Below, piece after piece: positions 1 through 4,814 of a stretch of DNA of 6,439 bases. The notes under the pieces were generated by a model that saw only the letters and a list, made by a program, of their open reading frames with translations, was not told where the DNA came from and made no database searches. Position numbers and translations under genes: made by a program. Each line of letters begins with the position of its first letter. The first letter of the stretch is position 1. The stretch covers positions 1 through 6,439 of the forward strand of contig MUZY01000257.1 in NCBI GenBank assembly GCA_003266065.1, read 5' to 3'. This stretch comes from Methanosphaera sp. rholeuAM130 (GTDB lineage: Archaea; Methanobacteriota; Methanobacteria; Methanobacteriales; Methanobacteriaceae).

Positions 1-1486
1 ATGGTATAAATCCTTTAGGTTCCTTCAGGAATTTATATCCATTTTCAGGGCAGGTATAATATTCATCTTCATCATATCCTTCACCATCAGTAAATGTATC
101 GGGTGATATGTTTTGTGCAATGATTATGCTGGGATACAGACTTTTAAAGTCCAGATATGCAAGATGTTCAAACAATCCCTTTTCCGGTTCTTTAACATAT
201 CCACCTTCAACCTTCTTGGAATTTTGTCTCTGATTAAATTCCATATTGCTTGGCTTGTTGGGTACGATATTATTTTTTTCATATGCCTTAAGCATCAGAT
301 ACCATTCAATCATCTGTCCGGTCGTCATACGTGCTATGTCAAATAGGGGTTGTCCTACAAGACGACTTTGTGCAATTGTAAGTGGTGTTATCTTATCGCC
401 AATTTTCATCGTTGATATGGCATCATCCATTGAATAGTCAAACAGTTCTTCTAATGCGTCACTGTCTGAATCCCAGTATTTGTAGATTTTATCACCGGGT
501 ACATCTATCTTTTCTTCTTCAAACATCTCCTCATATACACGTTCTAATGTATAGCGGTCAAGTCTCATGTATTGTCTTATAAGAAGGTATAAGTCTACAT
601 GTACACGTCCTTTTATAACTCCTGCATTGTTGAAGCCTCTTTTCATAAACTTGATGCTGCTTGAATCAATACCTAGGTCGAGTTTTACTTTAAGTGTATC
701 GGCACGTTTTTTTATATAGGGAAGGTCAAAGTTATCTGAATTGTATCCTACAAGTATGTCCGGATTTTCTTCCTTTATTATTTCAACAAAGCGTCTTAGC
801 ATATCCTCTTCGGAGTCTAATGTTTCTACATAGTCATGTTTTGACTCTTTTGTAGACAGTACTCTGTCAAAGCCATAGTTACCGCTTAGGCTCATCATTA
901 TAATGGGATCTGTTTCTGCATCTGGCATTCCCTCTGCATTATATACTTCAATGTCAAAACTAAGAATTCTGTTTTGGTTACTTGCTTTTTTAGTATCAAT
1001 TGGATTATCCTCTATTTTAAATAATATTACATCATCATCCACTTTGATGTTTTCATACAATAATTTGTCAATACTTTCTCCATGCAATTCTATTATGTTG
1101 CTGGGAGTTACCTGCTTATCAATAAGGTATCTTCTGTAAAATGGAATGTCATATTCTCTAATCTGTTCTACATCAGGCAATTCTCTGATATCATCCCTTA
1201 TCTTTGGCACTTCCTGTGGATGTTTAAGTGTAATCTTTATGAATTCACGTTCTACTCCAATGTCTACTTTTGTCTCAACTTCAAGATTTTCAAGTCCCAA
1301 TTCTCTTAACTGGTTTAAACAGTCTTCTTTGTTAATTGGAAGAACATACATGTATGGTTTGAATGAATTATCATATGCTATTACATTTGCTCCACTTTCA
1401 CAGTCTTTTCCAAATAGTCGTATCAGGGGTTTGTCATTATAGGTGATATAATCAATATCGTTTAAGACAATTTTCTTAGTTTCCAT
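1..1486 (-). CDS. polB: Family B DNA polymerase, N-terminal part (partial, runs off left edge)
   Basis: Replicative/repair DNA-dependent DNA polymerase with 3'-5' proofreading. The frame stays open for 495 codons from the ATG at 1484-1486 to the window edge, so the 3' part is missing. Motifs follow the archaeal family B order. The N-terminal domain has VDY-like DIDY (10-13), FKPYMY (42-47) and KHPQEVP (88-94); these match the residues that form the uracil read-ahead pocket in Pyrococcus Pol. Exo I is FDIEVYN (177-183, acidic D178/E180), Exo II YNSDNFD (248-254) and Exo III YSMDD (351-355), so all exonuclease carboxylates are present. GGYVKEPEKG (428-437) is the YxGG-type linker, and DFKSLYPS (446-453) is polymerase motif A with its catalytic Asp. 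Motifs B and C lie outside the window. No Shine-Dalgarno precedes the start. The gene is divergent from the GNAT gene. In Methanothermobacter PolB is split into two polypeptides; whether that applies here cannot be seen. Family assignment is very secure. Confidence 0.96.
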   Translation of the reverse strand, partial: METKKIVLNDIDYITYNDKPLIRLFGKDCESGANVIAYDNSFKPYMYVLPINKEDCLNQLRELGLENLEVETKVDIGVEREFIKITLKHPQEVPKIRDDIRELPDVEQIREYDIPFYRRYLIDKQVTPSNIIELHGESIDKLLYENIKVDDDVILFKIEDNPIDTKKASNQNRILSFDIEVYNAEGMPDAETDPIIMMSLSGNYGFDRVLSTKESKHDYVETLDSEEDMLRRFVEIIKEENPDILVGYNSDNFDLPYIKKRADTLKVKLDLGIDSSSIKFMKRGFNNAGVIKGRVHVDLYLLIRQYMRLDRYTLERVYEEMFEEEKIDVPGDKIYKYWDSDSDALEELFDYSMDDAISTMKIGDKITPLTIAQSRLVGQPLFDIARMTTGQMIEWYLMLKAYEKNNIVPNKPSNMEFNQRQNSKKVEGGYVKEPEKGLFEHLAYLDFKSLYPSIIIAQNISPDTFTDGEGYDEDEYYTCPENGYKFLKEPKGFIP

Positions 1487-1513
1487 AGAATTAAATCTAT
1501 AGAACTAAATATT

Positions 1514-1530
1514 AAAAAGTTTATATAATA
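1514..1530 (+). promoter_or_regulatory. BRE/TATA promoter element of the GNAT-MBL transcription unit
   Basis: A purine-rich AAAAAG (1514-1519), typical of a BRE, is followed directly by TTTATATAAT (1520-1529), a near-consensus methanogen TATA box. The expected transcription start is about 1548-1551, roughly 24 bases before the first ATG at 1574. The TATA core is palindromic and also correctly placed for polB on the other strand. Confidence 0.6.
1519..1529 (-). promoter_or_regulatory. Putative TATA box of polB (shared with the GNAT gene)
   Basis: On the minus strand this reads ATTATATAAAC and contains the perfect palindrome TTATATAA (1521-1528). It lies about 33-43 bases upstream of the polB ATG. 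With the usual archaeal spacing of about 25 bases, transcription would start near 1497-1500, leaving a leader of roughly 10-14 bases. That fits the absence of a Shine-Dalgarno. The bases upstream on this strand make a poor BRE. This is inferred from spacing and sequence only. Confidence 0.5.
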
Positions 1531-1573
1531 GAGTATATGCAAATTATTTTTTAAGGATTATTTACTATTAGAT

Positions 1574-2191
1574 ATGCGTGATATAATGACAGCTTTTAGA
1601 AAACTTGAAGATGATGAGGATGCTATTGTAGCACCATGGATTTATGAAACGGACAAGTTCTTATTTGATAAATTGTTCACAGATAAATGTGATGCAATAA
1701 ATGCTATAGGACAGCTTATTAATAGTGATTATATTAATCCTTATCATAGAAGCTTTATAACGGTAATATATACTGATAATCCCGAGGATATTCTGGGCAT
1801 TTCCGTTTCATTTAAAGGATGTGCCATATCAAGTGAAGATACATTTAATGCTCTTATGGATACTCAGAAAATCAATGTTAAACGCATTATATTAATCAGG
1901 ATATTGGATTTGCTATTTAGCTCGTATATAAGAAAGAACGACTATTATATTGGAATCTTATATGTGGCTGAGCAATACAGAAAGCAGGGCCTGGGCAGTA
2001 AATTAGTGGAAAAATGTAAACAGATGGCCAGACAATCAAATTCATATAATATACTGGTGGATGTAGAATATTCTAAGGAATACCTGCTTGATTTCTATTC
2101 TGGATTTGAATTTGACAGAAGCGTTGATAACTATCATAAAATCGTTGGAAAAACATACGGCTGTTATGGAATGAAATGCAAACTTAAATAA
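1574..2191 (+). CDS. GNAT-family N-acetyltransferase, substrate unknown
   Basis: Likely a cytosolic acetyl-CoA-dependent N-acyltransferase of 205 residues. The C-terminal half carries the GNAT core. The strand YYIGILYV (124-131) runs into the acetyl-CoA pyrophosphate-binding loop QYRKQGLGSKL (134-144), the R/Q-x-x-G-x-G/A signature, followed by helix LVEKCKQMA. Then comes a strand (ILVDVEY, 160-166) and the FYSGFEF segment (174-180), typical of the 'FYxkxGF' end of the fold. The N-terminal 120 residues are acidic and aromatic; I see no second GNAT signature there, so substrate recognition is probably family-specific. The start is uncertain: ATG 1574 and ATG 1586 (four codons later) are both possible. 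AAGGATT at 1553-1559 is 14 bases from the first, which is longer than ideal. The MBL hydrolase starts 23 bases after the stop, probably in the same transcript. The substrate cannot be inferred; a ribosomal or protein N-terminal acetylase, an antibiotic acetylase or a metabolite acetylase all remain possible. Confidence 0.85.
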   Translation: MRDIMTAFRKLEDDEDAIVAPWIYETDKFLFDKLFTDKCDAINAIGQLINSDYINPYHRSFITVIYTDNPEDILGISVSFKGCAISSEDTFNALMDTQKINVKRIILIRILDLLFSSYIRKNDYYIGILYVAEQYRKQGLGSKLVEKCKQMARQSNSYNILVDVEYSKEYLLDFYSGFEFDRSVDNYHKIVGKTYGCYGMKCKLK

Positions 2192-2198
2192 AAATTAT

Positions 2199-2205
2199 GG
2201 AGGAT
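2199..2205 (+). promoter_or_regulatory. Shine-Dalgarno deciding the MBL hydrolase start
   Basis: GGAGGAT is a strong match to the archaeal anti-Shine-Dalgarno complement GGAGGTGAT. It sits 9 bases before ATG 2215. It overlaps ATG 2197 and directly precedes ATG 2206, so neither of those upstream in-frame ATGs could use it. Confidence 0.75.
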
Positions 2206-2214
2206 ATGGGTAAT

Positions 2215-2847
2215 ATGGAAAAAGTAGATGATATAATAATAATACTGGGAAGAGGACGTGATTCAAATAGTTATGTTATAGGGGACGCTTTAATAGACCC
2301 TGGTTCCGGTCATGACACAGACTATCTTAAAGCTTCTATTGAAGAGGCTGGAATGAAGATGGAGGATATTAATAAGATAGTAAATACCCATTGTCATTTT
2401 GATCATATGGGTGCTGATAAGCAGTTGCAGGATGACTATGGCTATGAGATATATATGCATCCATTGGATAAACAGACGGTTGAGAATAAGGATGAACAGG
2501 CAACAGTAGCAGCATCATTTGGCATGACTGTACCTGATTTGGATATTAAAAAGTTAAATGAAGGTGACACTATCAATGGTTATGATGTTATTCATACTCC
2601 GGGACATACCCATGGTGGTATATGTTTAAACAATCAGAAAAGCTTAATATCCGGTGATACACTCTTTGCCGGTGGAAACTTTGGCAGAACCGATCTTCCT
2701 ACAGGAAATTCCAGTCAAATGAAGGAGTCAATTAAGAAGATAGCAGACCTTGATGTTATACAGTTATTCCCAGGACATGGACCATATGCAATATCCAGGG
2801 TTGCAGAACAGATATCCCTTGCATTGATGATAGCATCAAGACTCTAA
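2215..2847 (+). CDS. Metallo-beta-lactamase-fold hydrolase, glyoxalase II-like
   Basis: A di-metal hydrolase of 210 residues, cytosolic (no signal peptide). The metal ligands are all present: HCHFDH at 59-64 (HxHxDH, H59, H61, D63, H64), H131 in HTPGHTHGG, D148 in SGDTLFAGG, and H188 in LFPGHGP. The GNFGRTDLP stretch (about 154-162) resembles the GSIGRTDFP segment of YcbL-type glyoxalase II relatives, so thioester or similar hydrolysis is plausible, but the substrate is unproven. The open frame extends to ATG 2197, but GGAGGAT at 2199-2205 lies inside that extension and sits 9 bases before ATG 2215. I therefore take 2215 as the start, which removes six residues. The gene follows the GNAT gene after 23 bases with no visible promoter between, so the two are likely co-transcribed. 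A T-rich tract follows the stop. Alternative roles in this superfamily include persulfide dioxygenase and lactonase. Confidence 0.9.
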   Translation: MEKVDDIIIILGRGRDSNSYVIGDALIDPGSGHDTDYLKASIEEAGMKMEDINKIVNTHCHFDHMGADKQLQDDYGYEIYMHPLDKQTVENKDEQATVAASFGMTVPDLDIKKLNEGDTINGYDVIHTPGHTHGGICLNNQKSLISGDTLFAGGNFGRTDLPTGNSSQMKESIKKIADLDVIQLFPGHGPYAISRVAEQISLALMIASRL

Positions 2848-2867
2848 ACAAGTATGATTATTCCATA

Positions 2868-2880
2868 TTTTATTTTTTTT
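2868..2880 (+). terminator. Oligo-T terminator after the GNAT-MBL unit
   Basis: The T-rich tract TTTTATTTTTTTT, ending in eight uninterrupted T, begins 21 bases after the MBL stop codon. Oligo-U tracts without a strong hairpin are the usual intrinsic termination signal in methanogens. The last bases overlap the trkA stop codon on the opposite strand. No equivalent T-rich tract is seen for the trkA transcript on the minus strand. Confidence 0.55.
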
Positions 2881-3556
2881 AGACCGGCAGTATGCCCTTT
2901 TTTGTAAATAGCTTTCTAGTCTTTTTTATATGCTTTCTTTTAACAAGTACTGTTACTTTATCATTTTTTTCCAGTATGATGTCATTATTTGCAATTAGTT
3001 CCTCTTCATTTTTTTCACACATTACAATGATGAAATTCTTTGATGGACTAATCTCACCTATGCTTTTGCCAATAATCTTCGATGACTTAACTGTTAAATC
3101 TATCAGTTCACAGTCACCCTTACCGGATATGGATAAATCAGCAATATTAGGACTTATAATCAGTTTTTCAATATTGCTACATGCAGTTAATTCGGGACTT
3201 ATCACCTCATTCAATCCTAGCTTTTTAAACATTTTAATATGTGACGGATTTGCAGTACGTGCAATTATCTTGCTAAGATTGTAGTTTTGGGATATCATTC
3301 CGATAAGCAGGTTAACCTCATCAAGGCTGGTTGTTGCAACAATAATGTCACTATCTTCAATTCCTGCTTCTATAAGTACTGACTTGTTTGTAGCATCTCC
3401 ATTTACTGTATTTATATCAGGATGTGTCTTGTTGATGAGGTTAATAATTTTTTCATGGTTGTCAATTAATGTAATTTCATAGTTTTCTTGTTTTTTAAGA
3501 AGTTCTATTAGTCTTATTCCAACTCTTCCCCCACCGACAATTATTACTTTAACCAT
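2879..3556 (-). CDS. trkA: TrkA-type K+ uptake regulatory protein (RCK_N + RCK_C)
   Basis: Cytosolic NAD(H)-binding regulatory subunit that gates a Trk/Ktr-type potassium transporter; 225 residues. The RCK N-terminal Rossmann domain starts at once: VKVIIVGGGRVG with GxGxxG at residues 8-13, and an acidic residue ending beta-2 (LID, D32) that fits adenine-ribose binding. NGDAT (52-56) and NPSHIKMFKKLGLNEVISPE (103-122) are typical TrkA_N positions. The RCK C-terminal (TrkA_C) domain covers about 140-215, with the GKSIGEI segment. Length suits a single-unit TrkA (about 215-230 residues). The frame also allows ATG 3574, six codons upstream. I prefer ATG 3556 because GAGTTG, one mismatch from GAGGTG, lies 6 bases before it and because the family normally starts right at the Rossmann strand. 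No membrane partner (TrkH/TrkG) is in the window. The gene is convergent with the MBL gene and divergent from the membrane protein gene, so it appears monocistronic. Confidence 0.92.
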   Translation of the reverse strand: MVKVIIVGGGRVGIRLIELLKKQENYEITLIDNHEKIINLINKTHPDINTVNGDATNKSVLIEAGIEDSDIIVATTSLDEVNLLIGMISQNYNLSKIIARTANPSHIKMFKKLGLNEVISPELTACSNIEKLIISPNIADLSISGKGDCELIDLTVKSSKIIGKSIGEISPSKNFIIVMCEKNEEELIANNDIILEKNDKVTVLVKRKHIKKTRKLFTKKGILPV

Positions 3557-3589
3557 GCTGTCCAACTCTTTCATATTATCTGTTTATTA

Positions 3590-3607
3590 TAGAATTTTTT
3601 CATTCTA
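3590..3607 (-). repeat. Inverted repeat in the trkA leader
   Basis: TAGAAT (3590-3595) and ATTCTA (3602-3607) form a perfect 6-base inverted repeat around a 6-base spacer. It lies 34-51 bases upstream of the trkA start at 3556, inside the leader expected from the proposed promoter. It could be a weak RNA hairpin or a protein-binding site. In such A+T-rich DNA it could also be chance. Confidence 0.4.
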
Positions 3608-3617
3608 TGTATTATGC

Positions 3618-3634
3618 AATTATTTCAAATAATT
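3618..3634. repeat. 17-bp perfect palindrome, operator-like
   Basis: AATTATTTCAAATAATT has two 8-base arms around a single central base. It lies between the proposed trkA TATA box (3638-3645) and its expected start site (about 3617), where a bound repressor would block polymerase. No regulator gene for it is identified in the window. Confidence 0.5.
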
Positions 3635-3637
3635 AAA

Positions 3638-3645
3638 AATTATAA
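3638..3645 (-). promoter_or_regulatory. Putative TATA box of trkA
   Basis: On the minus strand this reads TTATAATT. At normal archaeal spacing it predicts a start near 3617 and a leader of about 60 bases to ATG 3556. The whole intergenic region is A+T-rich, so other TATA-like sites exist and this choice is tentative. Confidence 0.35.
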
Positions 3646-3657
3646 GTAGTTTTCATA

Positions 3658-3715
3658 TAGATATTATATAGTTATACTTTAATCTTAAAATAAATATATC
3701 TATTTTTTTAGATAT
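3658..3715. repeat. Three TAGATAT/ATATCTA heptamers around the membrane-protein promoter
   Basis: TAGATAT occurs at 3658-3664 and 3709-3715, and its reverse complement ATATCTA at 3696-3702. The last two form a perfect 7-base inverted repeat around a TTTTTT spacer, overlapping the proposed TATA box and reaching to just before the expected start site. They may be half-sites for a regulator. The alternative is chance in A+T-rich DNA. Confidence 0.35.
3687..3698 (+). promoter_or_regulatory. Putative BRE/TATA promoter of the UPF0104 membrane-protein gene
   Basis: AAAA (3687-3690) followed by TAAATATA (3691-3698) lies about 44-51 bases before ATG 3742. The expected transcription start, near 3720, falls after the in-frame TTG at 3715. 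This supports ATG 3742 as the start and leaves a leader of about 22 bases that includes the Shine-Dalgarno. Confidence 0.45.
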
Positions 3716-3730
3716 TGGGATTATTGTCAT

Positions 3731-3735
3731 GGGAG
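3731..3735 (+). promoter_or_regulatory. Shine-Dalgarno deciding the UPF0104 gene start
   Basis: GGGAG lies 6 bases before ATG 3742. The longer frame opens with TTG at 3715, which has no Shine-Dalgarno and sits upstream of the predicted transcript start. Confidence 0.65.
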
Positions 3736-3741
3736 ATTATT

Positions 3742-4767
3742 ATGGATAATAAGAAAGTTTTCGGATTATTGGCTATTGGTATTGTTATCCTTATTGCCTT
3801 TATAATGTTTATTGGTCCAGAACAGATTATATCAGCTTTAAAAACTGCGGATTTCAAATATATTCTGCTTGCTGTAATAATTCAATTTATTATTCTTGGA
3901 TTATGGAATACACGGTGGAGTATTATTTGTAAATCCTTGGAAATACCACATCGTCAATTGCCTTTATTTGCAATGACAATTATTGGCCTTGCAGTAAATG
4001 ACTTAACACCAAGTGGACGTAGTGGTGGAGAACCGGTAAGGGCATATTTACTTAGTAGAAGTTCAAATGAAAGCTTTAGAAGAACATTTGCAACGGTTAT
4101 GAGTGATAAGATATTTGACACATTTCCATTCATGGTTCTTGCAATCTTTGCCATATCCTATCTGATGTTTACACTACACTTGGGTTTTGCATTATTTTCA
4201 GTTTTAGTCGTGGCATTGGTATTATTTGTTATACTATTGGCCTTCATATTATATATTTGTATTAATGAAACAGTAGGAATGAAGGCGATAGAATGGATAT
4301 TCAGACTTATTAAACGATTTACCTCAAAGGATCTTACAAGGTATGAGGATAAGGCACGAACTACATTGGTAGGTTTTCAGTCAAATCTAAAGTTATTGAT
4401 GCATGACCGTAAATTGCTGGTTATTGCAACCATAATATCATTTGTCGTATGGTTTTTAGAACTGTTAAGGGTATATGTGGTATTCTTGGCATTTGGTGTG
4501 CATGTATCACTGGGTATGGTGGCATCAGTATTTCTAGTATCTACTCTTATTGGAATAATACCAGCTTTACCTGGAGGATTAGGTTCTATTGATGGTGTGA
4601 TGATTTTATTATACTCAATGGCTGGTATAACCTCATCAGTGAGTACTGCTGCAACACTTGTCGAGCGTATGATTTCATTATGGATGGTTTTAGTAATAGG
4701 CGTAATTCTAATACCATTCTTTGGAACAGGAGTATTTGATGCAATTAACATGAAAGAGGACACTTAG
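3742..4767 (+). CDS. UPF0104/flippase-like multi-pass membrane protein (LPG-synthase TM domain)
   Basis: Integral membrane protein of 341 residues from the lysylphosphatidylglycerol-synthase transmembrane domain family (UPF0104, AglD-like membrane part). Members are linked to lipid or lipid-glycan handling, but the archaeal stand-alone forms are uncharacterised. Clear hydrophobic segments lie at about 6-24, 39-56, 75-85, 128-148, 149-173, 226-251, 257-275 and 311-327. Family hallmarks are TPSGRSGGEPVRAYLL (89-104), DKIFDTF (122-128), IPALPGGLGSIDG (273-285) and ERMISLW (308-314). A charged segment at about 188-224 is probably a soluble loop. No fused glycosyltransferase or aminoacyl-transferase domain is present, so this is the membrane module alone. 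I chose ATG 3742 over TTG 3715 because of the GGGAG 6 bases upstream. The gene has its own promoter region and is followed by T-tracts before ftr, so it is probably transcribed separately. The exact substrate is unknown. Confidence 0.88.
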   Translation: MDNKKVFGLLAIGIVILIAFIMFIGPEQIISALKTADFKYILLAVIIQFIILGLWNTRWSIICKSLEIPHRQLPLFAMTIIGLAVNDLTPSGRSGGEPVRAYLLSRSSNESFRRTFATVMSDKIFDTFPFMVLAIFAISYLMFTLHLGFALFSVLVVALVLFVILLAFILYICINETVGMKAIEWIFRLIKRFTSKDLTRYEDKARTTLVGFQSNLKLLMHDRKLLVIATIISFVVWFLELLRVYVVFLAFGVHVSLGMVASVFLVSTLIGIIPALPGGLGSIDGVMILLYSMAGITSSVSTAATLVERMISLWMVLVIGVILIPFFGTGVFDAINMKEDT

Positions 4768-4768
4768 C

Positions 4769-4776
4769 ATATAAAC
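4769..4776 (+). promoter_or_regulatory. Putative TATA box of the ftr operon
   Basis: ATATAAAC-type sequence (CATATAAAC from 4769) begins directly after the stop codon of the membrane-protein gene. At about 25 bases spacing, transcription would start around 4797, just before the ftr Shine-Dalgarno, giving a leader of about 18 bases. The upstream BRE positions lie inside the preceding stop codon region and are not a strong match. Confidence 0.5.
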
Positions 4777-4796
4777 TTTTTTTTCATATTTTTTTT
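4777..4796 (+). terminator. Double oligo-T tract between the membrane-protein gene and ftr
   Basis: Two runs of eight T (4777-4784 and 4789-4796), separated by CATA, start 10 bases after the stop codon at 4765-4767. They are a good candidate for intrinsic termination of the upstream transcript. They also fill the space between the ftr TATA box and its expected start, so termination and re-initiation share about 30 bases. Confidence 0.55.
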
Positions 4797-4798
4797 AT

Positions 4799-4807
4799 GG
4801 AGGGGAT
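4799..4807 (+). promoter_or_regulatory. Strong Shine-Dalgarno of ftr
   Basis: GGAGGGGAT matches the ideal GGAGGTGAT at eight of nine positions and lies 7 bases before ATG 4815. An upstream in-frame ATG at 4797 overlaps this site and cannot use it. Confidence 0.85.
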
Positions 4808-4814
4808 TATTTTT

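Noticed and set aside
113..1442. Several plus-strand open frames of 63-98 codons
   Set aside because: They lie opposite the family B polymerase, show no family motifs or ribosome binding sites, and overlap one another. The minus-strand frame carries a full set of polymerase motifs.
2892..3284. Plus-strand hydrophobic open frame of 130 codons
   Set aside because: It is the complement of trkA. The Phe/Ser/Leu-rich composition is what an antisense frame of a Lys/Glu/Asn-rich gene gives. There is no Shine-Dalgarno.
3557..3741. Possible replication origin, attachment site or small RNA gene
   Set aside because: The A+T-rich spacer has inverted repeats, but I see no conserved origin recognition box (ORB-type G-rich repeat), no neighbouring cdc6/orc1, no integrase or tRNA end, and no stable G+C-rich fold. 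Promoter and operator functions explain it better.
3715..3741. TTG start for the UPF0104 gene
   Set aside because: No Shine-Dalgarno precedes it and it falls before the predicted transcript start. ATG 3742 has GGGAG at good spacing.
4377..4763. Minus-strand open frame of 128 codons
   Set aside because: Antisense shadow of the UPF0104 membrane protein. The plus-strand frame has the family hallmarks and continuous membrane segments.
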